Origin: Aeromicrobium sp. Root344
GTDB lineage: Bacteria > Actinomycetota > Actinomycetes > Propionibacteriales > Nocardioidaceae
DNA length: 64,000 nt
Assembly: GCF_001425755.1 (NCBI RefSeq)
Contig: NZ_LMDH01000001.1
Location: 709,308-773,307, forward strand
Reading direction: 5' to 3'
Positions 33,914 to 41,782 of this stretch are shown piece after piece. Position 1 is the first letter of the stretch. Every line of letters starts with the position of its first letter. The translations under genes were made by a program, and so were the position numbers. The notes beneath the pieces were generated by a model. That model was not told the DNA's origin and searched no databases. It was given only the letters and a program-made list of their open reading frames with translations.

Positions 33914-34908
33914 CAGTTGCCCCCTCCCAGCGCGTCTTCGATCTGCTTGCGGATCCCGGAGACCGAGGCCGCACCACCGAGGTAGGTGTCGAACCACGGC
34001 CCGGTGCCGAGCGAGTTGGAGAACACCCGGAGGAAGCCCGGGTAGATCCGGAGCGCCTCGTCGAGGCTCGCCTCGTTCCTGCGGAGCATCGTGGTCACCA
34101 CGTCGAGCTGGTCGAGGGCCGGCTTGAGGTCCGAGCGGGTGTCCTTGACGAGCCCGCGCAGCTGCGTCGAGATCGACTGGGTCGACACGAGCAGGCGGTG
34201 AATCGAGTCGCGTCGCGCACTGATCGCCGAGAACAGGACGTCGGAGTCCTTGAAGAGCGTGACGAGCTGCGTGTTGCGCGAGTTGAGGACACCCGAGACC
34301 TTCTTGAGGTTGACCAGCAGCGTGTTGATCTGGTCGTCGCGGGCGGCCAGGTTGCGCGAGAGGTCGGAGACGCCCTTGATCGCGCCGCGGAACTCCTCGG
34401 GGGTGCTGGCGGCGACGTCGGCGAGGCTGTCGAGGGCCTTGGACAGCTCCGGGATGTTGATCTCGTCGGTCGTCTTGCTGAGCTCGGAGAACGCCTGCAC
34501 GACGTCGTAGGGAGCGATCGTGCGCGCGACCGGGATCGTGCTGCCCTTGGGCAGGTGGCCCGGCCCCTTGGGAGTCAGCGCGAGGAACTCGGCGCCCAGC
34601 AGCGTCCGGACGCGGATGTCCGCCCCGGTCTCGGTGCCGAGGTCGGTGCCCTTGTCGATCTTGAACGTCACCCGCACCTTGTTGCCCTGGAGCTCGATGC
34701 CTTCGACCTTGCCGACCGCGACACCGGCGACGCGCACCTCGTTGCCGGCCTTGAGCGCACCGATCTCGGCGAAGTCGGCGTGATAGGTGTCGCCGCTGCC
34801 GATGATCGGCAGGCGGTCAGCGCGGAAGGCGCCCAGCATCAGCAGGGCGATCACGGCGATGCCGATGACGCCGATGACGACGGGATTGCGCTCGCGGAAT
34901 GGCTTCAT
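33913..34908 (-). CDS. mceC: MCE family protein MceC
   Basis: A 331-residue Mce protein. The amino-terminal anchor (NPVVIGVIGIAVIALLMLGA) precedes the MCE domain (YHADFAEIGALKAGNEVRVA, GVAVGKVEGIELQGNKVRVT). A needle-forming helical region extends to ~290. It overlaps mceB by 4 nt and mceD by one base. The letter is assigned by order. Confidence 0.88.
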   Translation of the reverse strand: MKPFRERNPVVIGVIGIAVIALLMLGAFRADRLPIIGSGDTYHADFAEIGALKAGNEVRVAGVAVGKVEGIELQGNKVRVTFKIDKGTDLGTETGADIRVRTLLGAEFLALTPKGPGHLPKGSTIPVARTIAPYDVVQAFSELSKTTDEINIPELSKALDSLADVAASTPEEFRGAIKGVSDLSRNLAARDDQINTLLVNLKKVSGVLNSRNTQLVTLFKDSDVLFSAISARRDSIHRLLVSTQSISTQLRGLVKDTRSDLKPALDQLDVVTTMLRRNEASLDEALRIYPGFLRVFSNSLGTGPWFDTYLGGAASVSGIRKQIEDALGGGN

Positions 34909-35993
34909 GGTGCATACCCCGGCTGGTCACAACGGGCTCCGCCGACCCCGAGGCCGTTGGGCCCGGCCAGGTCGAGCTTGGTCTCCGGCAGGATTCCCGC
35001 GATGGCGGGAATCGTGATGCTGCCGCGTGCGGCGCACAGGTAGAAGTTGAACTCGCTGCCGTTGGTGGCCGAGTTGCCGATCTTCTGCAGCTTGATCGGC
35101 AGGATCTTGATCGAGTTCTCGATCGTCGCCAGGTTGCGCTTGCTGCTGAGGTTCTTGGTCAGCGAGTTGAGCTGCTTGATGTCCTCGCCGATCGCCGGTC
35201 GACCCTGGACGAGCAGGTCGGACGTCTCGTCGGTCAGGTCGGAGATCGAGTCGACCGAGTTGAGGATCGCGTCGCGGTCGTCCTTGAGCCCGGTGACGAA
35301 CTGCTGGAGCGTGTCGATCGTGTCCGACAGCTCCTTGTCGCGGCTGCCCACGGTGTCGAGCACCTGGCTGAGGTTGGTCACGACGTCGCCGATGAGCTGG
35401 TCACGGCCGGCCAGGGTGTTGGTGAGCGACGAGGTACGGGCGAGCAGGTTCTCGACGTTGCCGCTCTCACCCTGCAAGGTCTGCACGATCTCGTCGGCGA
35501 ACTTGTTGGTGTCGGACGGCGAGAGCGCCTGGAAGACCGGCTTGAACCCGTTGAGCAGGACGTTGAGGTCGAGGGCTTCCTGCGTACGGCTCTCGGGGAT
35601 CGTGCTGCCCGCCTTGAGCGTCGTCTTCGCGCCGTCGGCGCCCTGGGTCAGCGCGATGTAGCGCTGTCCCACGAGGTTGCGGAACTTGATCGTCACGTGG
35701 GTGTTGTCGGTCAGCGGGACGTCGCTGTCGACGCCGAACGTGACGAGCGCCTTGTCGCGCTTGATGATCTGAACCTTCTTGACCGAGCCGACCGCGACAC
35801 CCGCGATGCGCACGTCGTCGCCCTTGGCCATGCCGGTGACGTCGGTGAAGACGGCCTTGTAGTCCTTGCGATCAGCGCCGAACGAGCCGTTGCTCAGCGT
35901 GAGCGCCAGGACCAGGGTCGAGATGCCGGTGAAGGCGAAGAAGAACCCGAGCTTGACCAGGGCGCTGATGGATTCGCGGTCGATCTGCTTCAT
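34905..35993 (-). CDS. mceB: MCE family protein MceB
   Basis: A 362-residue Mce protein starting MKQIDRESISALVKLGFFFA, with an amino-terminal anchor. The MCE domain reads YKAVFTDVTGMAKGDDVRIA and GVAVGSVKKVQIIKRDKALV. Extended helices follow to ~300, then a carboxy region with two Cys residues. It overlaps mceA and mceC by 4 nt each, so the block is translated as a coupled unit. Confidence 0.88.
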   Translation of the reverse strand: MKQIDRESISALVKLGFFFAFTGISTLVLALTLSNGSFGADRKDYKAVFTDVTGMAKGDDVRIAGVAVGSVKKVQIIKRDKALVTFGVDSDVPLTDNTHVTIKFRNLVGQRYIALTQGADGAKTTLKAGSTIPESRTQEALDLNVLLNGFKPVFQALSPSDTNKFADEIVQTLQGESGNVENLLARTSSLTNTLAGRDQLIGDVVTNLSQVLDTVGSRDKELSDTIDTLQQFVTGLKDDRDAILNSVDSISDLTDETSDLLVQGRPAIGEDIKQLNSLTKNLSSKRNLATIENSIKILPIKLQKIGNSATNGSEFNFYLCAARGSITIPAIAGILPETKLDLAGPNGLGVGGARCDQPGYAP

Positions 35994-37423
35994 CGGAGCT
36001 CCACCGCCGATCCACGGAGCACGGGGCTGATCAGCAGCGAGCCGATGTCGTCGACGCTCGAGGGCTGCATCCCGAGGGTGCCACCGAGCAGGACGTTGAG
36101 CTCGGCCCGCTCGCCCGGCGAGTCGACTCCGGTGATGCTCGGCTGGACCAGGTCCTGCAGCGAGACGCTCGAGGCTGCCGAGCGGTTGGCGAAGTCTGCT
36201 GCAGAGCCGAACTTGGCGTGCGGCTGCTTGATGCCGACGAGCTTGTAGACGTCGGCCGGGATCTTGAACGGGTGCGCCTGCGAGGAGTACTTCTTCTCCT
36301 CGGCCTTGCCCTTGTTGATCTCGTTGAGGTCGAGGCAGCTCGGCGTCGCCGCGTTGTCGGCCCGGATGTCCTTGCTGGTCTTGGCCGGTGCACCGGACGA
36401 CGCGTTGTCGAACGTCTGCTGCGACGCCGTGAGGTTCTCGTTCTTGGCGTACGCATTGGGCTGGGCGATGACCTCGACGTTGATGTGCAGCTGCCCGTCA
36501 CGGTAGGCGCTGTCGAGGCGCGGGACGAGCGTCGACATCGCGCCGAGGAAGCACGGGAACGTCGTGGAGTAGTCGCCGACCATCTCGAGGATCGGCCGGC
36601 CGAGCTTGTTGAGCGCCTTGATGTTGTCGCCGTTCGCCTTCGTGAAGTCGGTCAGGGTGTCGGACAGGCCGGTCGCCTCGTCGAAGAACGCCGTCAGCTG
36701 CGCCTTCTTGGCGACGATCGTGTTGCCGGTCACCACGGTGTTGCGCAGCAGTCGGCCGAGGTCGGGCATCGCCGCCGCGTAGGTGTCGGACACCGTGCCG
36801 AGCTTGTTGAGGTCGTCGACCAGCTGCGGGATGTCCGGGTTGACCTTCTGCAGGTAGCTGTTGGCCTGGACGAGTGTCTCGCCGAGCTGCTTGCCACGTC
36901 CGCTGAGCGCGGTCGAGACAGCGCTCAACGTGTAGGAGAGGTTGGCCGGGTCGACCGCGTCGAGCAACGGGTAGAGGTCGTTGAGCAGGGTCTCGACCTC
37001 GATGGGGACGTTCGCCTTGGTGATCGTGTCGCCGGCCTGCAGCGTCTCGCCGTCATCGGTCGCGGGCGGGATCAGCGCGACGTACTTCTCACCGAACAGG
37101 GTCTTGGGGACCAGCTGGGCCGTGACGCCCTTGGGGATGTCCTTGATGAGCTTGGGGTTGATCGCCAGCAGGAGCTTGACGCCGTCGCCGTCCGGCTCGA
37201 CCTTGCGGACCTCGCCGACGATCATGCCGCGCAGCTTGATGTCGGCATTCTGCGGCAGGTTGACGCCGGTGGTGTCGGTCTTGAGGGTCACCGCGTCGTA
37301 GTTGACGAACGCCTTGGTGAAGAACGCCCACGTCACCCAGAGGATGAGGAGCAGCAGCGCGATGAATGCAGCACCCAGCATCTTGAGGGAGCCGGAGCGC
37401 TCGAGCAGGGGGGTACGAGCCAT
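35990..37423 (-). CDS. mceA: MCE family protein MceA
   Basis: The first Mce subunit, 477 residues. The amino-terminal helix (MLGAAFIALLLLILWVTWAF) anchors the MCE domain (~45-120: VTLKTDTTGVNLPQNADIKL, RGMIVGEVRKVEPDGDGVKL). A long helical region follows, then a carboxy-terminal domain (~300-477) with Cys residues, a common feature of MceA. It starts 3 nt after the YrbEB stop and overlaps mceB by 4 nt. Confidence 0.88.
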   Translation of the reverse strand: MARTPLLERSGSLKMLGAAFIALLLLILWVTWAFFTKAFVNYDAVTLKTDTTGVNLPQNADIKLRGMIVGEVRKVEPDGDGVKLLLAINPKLIKDIPKGVTAQLVPKTLFGEKYVALIPPATDDGETLQAGDTITKANVPIEVETLLNDLYPLLDAVDPANLSYTLSAVSTALSGRGKQLGETLVQANSYLQKVNPDIPQLVDDLNKLGTVSDTYAAAMPDLGRLLRNTVVTGNTIVAKKAQLTAFFDEATGLSDTLTDFTKANGDNIKALNKLGRPILEMVGDYSTTFPCFLGAMSTLVPRLDSAYRDGQLHINVEVIAQPNAYAKNENLTASQQTFDNASSGAPAKTSKDIRADNAATPSCLDLNEINKGKAEEKKYSSQAHPFKIPADVYKLVGIKQPHAKFGSAADFANRSAASSVSLQDLVQPSITGVDSPGERAELNVLLGGTLGMQPSSVDDIGSLLISPVLRGSAVELR

Positions 37424-37426
37424 GGG

Positions 37427-38278
37427 TCAGCCCGCCAATCTCACGGTGACGTTCGTGCCCCAGATCGCCATCGAGGCGAGCAGGTCGACGACGTTGATCG
37501 CGACGATGGAGGTCCGCACGGCGAGGCCGACGGCGACACCCACACCGGCGGGTCCACCGCTGGCGTAGTAGCCGTAGTAGCAGTGGATCAAGATCACGAC
37601 GACCGCGAAGATCAGGACCTTCGCGAACGACCACATGACGTCGCCAGGTGGCAGGAACGTGTTGAAGTAGTGATCGTAGGTGCCCGGACTTTGCCCGTTG
37701 ATCTTGGTGATCGTCAATCTGGTGGCGAAGTAGGACGACAGCAGGCCGACGATGTAGAGCGGGACGACGGCGATCAGGCCGGCGATGACCCGGGTCGTCA
37801 CGAGGAACGGCAGCGACGGGATCGCCATGACCTCCAGGGCGTCGACCTCCTCGCTGATGCGCATGGCGCCAAGCTGCGCGGTGAAGCCGCAGCCCACGGT
37901 CGCAGCCAAGGCGATGCCGGCGACGATCGGCGCGATCTCGCGAGTGTTGAAGTAGGCCGAGACGAATCCGGTCAGTGCCGCGGTGCCGAGCTGGTCGAGG
38001 GCGGCGTAGCCCTGGATGCCGACCTCGGTGCCGGTGAAGAAGCACATCGCCGTGATGACGCCGACCGTGCCGCCGATGACCGCGAGCGAGCCGGAGCCGA
38101 GGGCCACCTCGGCCAGCAGCCGGACGATCTCCTTGCCGTAGTTGGCGATCGTGCGGGGCACCGACGCGATGACGCGGATGTAGAACAGCATCTGACGACC
38201 GAGGTCGTCGAGGAAGTTGTTGAACTTGGCGGGGATGCCGGTGACGGCGGACAGAGCTGTCTTGTCGGACATCGTCAC
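37427..38278 (-). CDS. ABC transporter permease, YrbEB/MlaE family
   Basis: A 283-residue MlaE-family permease, the second membrane subunit of the Mce importer. Four to five hydrophobic helices are present, with the family core EIAPIVAGIALAATVGCGFT and QLGAMRISEEVDALEVMAIP, the coupling helix that contacts the ATPase. The GTG at 38278 overlaps the previous stop by 4 nt; an ATG six bases downstream is the alternative start. Confidence 0.9.
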   Translation of the reverse strand: MTMSDKTALSAVTGIPAKFNNFLDDLGRQMLFYIRVIASVPRTIANYGKEIVRLLAEVALGSGSLAVIGGTVGVITAMCFFTGTEVGIQGYAALDQLGTAALTGFVSAYFNTREIAPIVAGIALAATVGCGFTAQLGAMRISEEVDALEVMAIPSLPFLVTTRVIAGLIAVVPLYIVGLLSSYFATRLTITKINGQSPGTYDHYFNTFLPPGDVMWSFAKVLIFAVVVILIHCYYGYYASGGPAGVGVAVGLAVRTSIVAINVVDLLASMAIWGTNVTVRLAG

Positions 38279-39051
38279 ATCCCCTTCGGCGGCACGAGCT
38301 GGATGTAGATCGCCGAGATGAAGAAGTTGACGATGAACAAGAGAGTGAACGTGATGACGACCGCCTCGTTGACCGCGTCACCGACGCCCTTGGGACCACC
38401 CTTGGCATTCATGCCCTTGTAGGCCGCGACGATGGCCGCGATGAAGCCGAAGATCAGCGCTTTGACCATACCTTGATAGAGGTCTGGTAGCTGGGCGAGC
38501 GCCGTGAAGGACGCCAGGTAGGCGCCGGGGGTGCCGTCCTGCAGCACGACGTTGAAGACGTAGCCGCCGGCGACGCCGACGACCGTGACGAGTCCGTTGA
38601 GGAAGACCGCGACGAGCATGCAGGCCAGGACGCGGGGCACGACCAGTCGCTGGATCGGGTCGATGCCGAGCACCATCATGGCGTCGAGCTCCTCGCGGAT
38701 CCGGCGGGCACCGAAGTCGGCGGCGATCGCCGAGCCGGCGGCCCCGGCGATCAGGAGCGCACACGCGATCGGGCCGGCCTCACGGACGACCGCGAGGACT
38801 GCGGCCGAACCGGTGAACGACTGCGCGCCGAACTGCTTGATGAGCCCGCCGACCTGCAGCGCGATGACGGCACCGAACGGAATCGAGACGAACGCGGTCG
38901 GGACGATCGTGACCTTGACGATGAACCAGGCCTGGAGCAGGAACTCCTTGAGCTGGAACGGTCGACGGAACAACGCGACGAGCACGTCCAGCATGAAGGC
39001 GAACAGGTTGCCGGCAACCCTCGCGGGTCCGGCGACAACAGCAGCGGTCAC
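38275..39051 (-). CDS. ABC transporter permease, YrbEA/MlaE family
   Basis: A 258-residue MlaE-family permease, the first membrane subunit of the Mce importer. Core motif: REAGPIACALLIAGAAGSAI and FGARRIREELDAMMVLGIDP (coupling helix). I chose the GTG at 39051, preceded by GGAGG at 7 nt. The frame is open for 61 more codons upstream, but these have no family similarity and run into the ATPase gene. The resulting length is typical for YrbE proteins. Confidence 0.88.
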   Translation of the reverse strand: MTAAVVAGPARVAGNLFAFMLDVLVALFRRPFQLKEFLLQAWFIVKVTIVPTAFVSIPFGAVIALQVGGLIKQFGAQSFTGSAAVLAVVREAGPIACALLIAGAAGSAIAADFGARRIREELDAMMVLGIDPIQRLVVPRVLACMLVAVFLNGLVTVVGVAGGYVFNVVLQDGTPGAYLASFTALAQLPDLYQGMVKALIFGFIAAIVAAYKGMNAKGGPKGVGDAVNEAVVITFTLLFIVNFFISAIYIQLVPPKGM

Positions 39052-39130
39052 GCCACGACCTCCGTCAAAAACCCACGATACGGAGGCAGCGGCGCGACTC
39101 CTGCCTGACTGTTCGTTCGCTCGCGCTCGC

Positions 39131-40090
39131 TCACGCAACACCGCCGGCAGCCAGCGGCGTCTTCTCTCCGAAGGAACCGGCAGGGGCGGTGACGCCGTTG
39201 TCGCGGCACCAGGCGCCGGGCTCGCGCTGGGCACGGCGGGGCCGGCCGTCGGACGGCTCGAGCTGCAGCGGCACGGGCGGCAGCGGGGGCATCTCGATGC
39301 CCTGCTCGGCCGCGAGCTCGTCGGCGTCCTTCTCCTCGGACATGCCGATCGGGCCGACGGTCTGCGCGTTGAGGAACTGCGCCACGACGGGCTCGGACGA
39401 CGTCAGCAGCATCTCGCGCGGACCGAACATCGCGAGGTGGCGGTGGTAGAGCAGGCCGATGTTGTCCGGCACCGTGCGCGCGGTGTTGACGTCGTGCGTC
39501 ACGATCAGGAACGTCGCATCGATCTGCGCGTTGAGGTCGATGAAGAGCTGGTTGATGTAGGACGTACGGACCGGGTCGAGCCCGGAGTCGGGCTCGTCGA
39601 TCAGCAGGATCTCGGGATCGAGGACCAGGGCGCGGGCCAGTCCGGCGCGCTTGCGCATGCCACCGGAGATCTCGCCGGGCAGCTTGTTCTCGGCACCGAC
39701 CAGGCCAGTGAGCTCCATCTTGTCCATGACGATCTGGCGGATCTCGGACTCGGACTTCTTGGTGTGCTCGCGCAACGGGAACGCCACGTTGTCGAACAGG
39801 TCCATCGAGCCGAACATCGCGCCGTCCTGGAACAGCACGCCGAACAGCTTGCGGATCTCGTAGAGCTCCTTCTCGGAGCAGTTGGCGATGTCCGTGCCCT
39901 CGATGTAGACGTGGCCCTCATTGGGCTTGAGCAACCCGATGAGCGTCTTGAGGAACACCGACTTGCCGGTGCCGGACGGGCCGAGCATGACAGAGATCTC
40001 CCCTGCCGGAAGGGTCAGCGTGACGTCCTTCCAGATGAGTGAGCTACCGAACTTCTTGGTCAGCCCCTCGACGACGACTTCAACGCCCAC
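39131..40090 (-). CDS. mkl: ABC transporter ATP-binding protein, Mkl/MceG family
   Basis: The ATPase energising Mce lipid import. The 319-residue product has Walker A GPSGTGKSVFLK (~38-50), the Q-loop, the signature ISGGMRKRAGLARAL, Walker B ILLIDEPDSGLDPV and the switch His in VTHDVNTA. A ~75-residue carboxy-terminal extension (Pro/Glu/Asp-rich) is typical of Mkl/MceG and is thought to stabilise it with its permeases. GTG start. It is the first gene of the mce operon. Confidence 0.93.
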   Translation of the reverse strand: MGVEVVVEGLTKKFGSSLIWKDVTLTLPAGEISVMLGPSGTGKSVFLKTLIGLLKPNEGHVYIEGTDIANCSEKELYEIRKLFGVLFQDGAMFGSMDLFDNVAFPLREHTKKSESEIRQIVMDKMELTGLVGAENKLPGEISGGMRKRAGLARALVLDPEILLIDEPDSGLDPVRTSYINQLFIDLNAQIDATFLIVTHDVNTARTVPDNIGLLYHRHLAMFGPREMLLTSSEPVVAQFLNAQTVGPIGMSEEKDADELAAEQGIEMPPLPPVPLQLEPSDGRPRRAQREPGAWCRDNGVTAPAGSFGEKTPLAAGGVA

Positions 40091-40256
40091 GGTCGGCCCC
40101 TCCTTGCTTGCCGTGGTCTGCCGGCGAGTGCCGGCCGAACTACATCAATCCTAGGCCGGTGTGACCGCAGACACAGAGAGTAACGAGATATGGCAACCGA
40201 GGTTACGCTCCCGCACGCCTGGTGACTCGCCGGTAACTAACCGAAGGATCCGGTGA

Positions 40257-40285
40257 AACATACCCCATGTAACTCTGGGTGACAA
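40257..40285 (-). promoter_or_regulatory. Sigma-A promoter of the mce operon
   Basis: On the minus strand TTGTCA (40285-40280), exactly 17 nt, then TATGTT (40262-40257): a strong housekeeping promoter match. Transcription would start near 40250, with a leader of about 160 nt before mkl. The rplL terminator lies just upstream, so the mce operon is transcribed separately. Confidence 0.6.
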
Positions 40286-40287
40286 TC

Positions 40288-40301
40288 GTGACCCACGTCA
40301 C
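40288..40301. promoter_or_regulatory. CRP/GlxR-type palindrome upstream of the mce promoter
   Basis: GTGACCCACGTCAC is GTGA-N6-TCAC, the core of CRP-family sites. Its centre is about 44 bp upstream of the inferred start, close to the class II activator position, and it abuts the -35 box. A further GTGAC half-site in direct orientation overlaps the -35 (40279-40283). Regulation is inference. Confidence 0.45.
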
Positions 40302-40316
40302 CCCTGGACAGACAAA

Positions 40317-40342
40317 AGCGCCCCTCCCGAAGGAGGGGCGCT
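40317..40342 (-). terminator. Intrinsic terminator after rplL
   Basis: An 11-bp perfect stem (AGCGCCCCTCC facing GGAGGGGCGCT) with a TTCG loop on the transcribed strand, followed by TTTGTCTG. It lies 23 nt after the rplL stop and separates rplJL from the mce operon. Confidence 0.85.
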
Positions 40343-40364
40343 CTTGAATGGATTCAGCGACGAG

Positions 40365-40757
40365 TCACTTGACGGTGACGCTGGCGCCGGCGGCCTCGAG
40401 GGCCTCCTTGGCCTTGTCGGCAGCTTCCTTGTTGGCCTTCTCGAGGACAGGCTTCGGGGCGCCCTCGACGAGGTCCTTGGCCTCCTTGAGACCGAGGCCC
40501 GTGATCGTACGGACTTCCTTGATGACCTGGATCTTCTTGTCGCCGGCACCCTCGAGGATGACGTCGAACTCGTCCTGGTCAGCAGCAGCCTCGCCACCGG
40601 CGGCAGCGCCACCAGCAGCAGGAGCGGCGGCCGCGGCAACCGGAGCGGCCGCGGTGACGTCGAACGTGTCCTCGAACTCCTTCACGAACTCGGAGAGCTC
40701 GATGAGGGTCATTTCCTTGAATGCATCCAGCAGATCGCCGGTGCTGAGCTTCGCCAT
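40365..40757 (-). CDS. rplL: 50S ribosomal protein L7/L12
   Basis: The stalk protein that recruits translational GTPases. The 130-residue product has an amino-terminal dimerisation domain ([20 protein letters not shown]), an Ala/Gly-rich hinge and the globular carboxy domain ([40 protein letters not shown]). Length and hinge are normal. It is 54 nt after rplJ. Confidence 0.97.
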   Translation of the reverse strand: MAKLSTGDLLDAFKEMTLIELSEFVKEFEDTFDVTAAAPVAAAAAPAAGGAAAGGEAAADQDEFDVILEGAGDKKIQVIKEVRTITGLGLKEAKDLVEGAPKPVLEKANKEAADKAKEALEAAGASVTVK

Positions 40758-40811
40758 GGTGGCGTCCTTCCGTTATGAGACCCCGAGGGGGTCCCGATGT
40801 GAATCGGGCTT

Positions 40812-41477
40812 TCAGCCCTCGGTCGTCTCGGCGTCGGCAGACGCTTCGACAGGGGCGGCGTCGGCGGGTGCCTCGGCCGGGGTTTCTGCTTCCGCCGACT
40901 CGGCCACGGGGGCCTCCTCGACAGGGGCAGCAGGCGCGGGGCCGGCTGCCAGAACCGACGGGTCGCTCTCGGCCTTCGCCTGCAGGGCACCCAGAACTCG
41001 GGCGGCCTGCGACAGCGGGGCGTTGAACAGCGACGCGGCGTTCGTCAGGCTGGCCTTCATGCCACCTGCGAGCTTGGCGAGGAGGACCTCGCGCGACTCG
41101 AGGTCGGCCAGCTTGTTGATCTCGTCAGCAGTGAGGATCTTCCCGTCGAGGAAGCCCCCCTTGATGATGAGTGGCGTGTTGGCCTTCGCGAAGTCACGCA
41201 GACCCTTGGCCGCTTCCACCGCATCGCCCTTGATGAAGGCGATGGCGGTCGGACCGGTGAGGAGATCGGTGTCGATCTCCACTCCTGCGTCCTTGGCGGC
41301 GATCTTGGTCAGCGTGTTCTTGGCGACGGCATAGCTCACGTTCGCACCGAGAGTGCGCCGCAGTTCCTGCAGCTGCTTCACGGTGAGACCGCGGTACTCG
41401 GTGAGAACAGCGCCATTCGACTCGCGGAAGTTTTCCGCGAGCTCGGCAACGGCGGCTGTCTTGTCCGGGTTTGCCAT
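40812..41477 (-). CDS. rplJ: 50S ribosomal protein L10 with acidic Ala-rich tail
   Basis: L10 anchors the L7/L12 stalk and represses its own operon by binding the leader. The ATG at 41477 ([20 protein letters not shown]) follows a GGAAGGAG ribosome-binding site; upstream codons are leader RNA. The core ([38 protein letters not shown]) ends near residue 175. The remaining ~45 residues are an Ala/Glu/Pro-rich acidic tail. 221 residues. Confidence 0.96.
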   Translation of the reverse strand: MANPDKTAAVAELAENFRESNGAVLTEYRGLTVKQLQELRRTLGANVSYAVAKNTLTKIAAKDAGVEIDTDLLTGPTAIAFIKGDAVEAAKGLRDFAKANTPLIIKGGFLDGKILTADEINKLADLESREVLLAKLAGGMKASLTNAASLFNAPLSQAARVLGALQAKAESDPSVLAAGPAPAAPVEEAPVAESAEAETPAEAPADAAPVEASADAETTEG

Positions 41478-41664
41478 GGGTCTCCTTCCAGCACATGGGT
41501 CCATCCGACGACTGCGATCCCATGTGCGTACACGGGCCCGACACGAAAAAACGTCCCGGCGCAAGGCACGGGACGTTGAAAGGACCAACATTCGCAACCT
41601 GCGCGGGCCGCCCTTCCGGGCGCTTCGTGCGACTCTCGCGAGTCACCGACCAGCGGTCTTCGGT
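41478..41664 (-). ncRNA. L10 leader (ribosomal protein leader RNA)
   Basis: The transcript from the promoter at 41671-41699 has a ~187-nt leader rich in hairpins, matching the layout of the bacterial L10 leader: an upstream domain presumed to bind L10-L12 (GAAGACCGCTGGTC, GCGCAGGTTGCG and GAATGTTGGTCC elements, minus strand), then an attenuator. A further 9-bp stem (GCACATGGG at 41491-41499 facing CCCATGTGC at 41519-41527) lies just before the rplJ ribosome-binding site. Assignment rests on position and resemblance; no covariance model was run. Confidence 0.65.
41546..41577 (-). terminator. Attenuator terminator within the rplJ leader
   Basis: AACGTCCCG (41550-41558) faces CGGGACGTT (41569-41577), giving a 9-bp perfect stem followed on the transcribed strand by TTTTTT. 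This canonical intrinsic terminator sits 69 nt upstream of rplJ, so readthrough must be regulated for rplJL to be expressed. Confidence 0.75.
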
Positions 41665-41670
41665 AGGTCC

Positions 41671-41699
41671 AGAATAGGGCACGGCGGGACGGCGACCAA
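41671..41699 (-). promoter_or_regulatory. rplJ: Sigma-A promoter of rplJL
   Basis: On the minus strand TTGGTC (41699-41694), a 17-nt spacer and TATTCT (41676-41671). The implied start near 41664 gives the L10 leader its expected length. Confidence 0.6.
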
Positions 41700-41734
41700 A
41701 TTGGCGAACCCGAGGCCGCCTGCGGCCGGACGCA

Positions 41735-41765
41735 CGAGAGCCCCCGACGCGGTCGAGGGCTCTCG
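41735..41765 (-). terminator. Hairpin terminator after the lipoprotein gene
   Basis: CGAGAGCCC (41735-41743) faces GGGCTCTCG (41757-41765), with an inner CGAC/GTCG continuation. It lies 17 nt beyond the stop at 41783. Confidence 0.75.
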
Positions 41766-41782
41766 CGGTGGCGTGGTGGCGG

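Noticed and set aside
38275..39234. YrbEA starting at 39234 with a 61-residue extension
   Set aside because: The extra part overlaps the ATPase gene and is unlike the family; the GTG at 39051 has a GGAGG site and gives a normal length.
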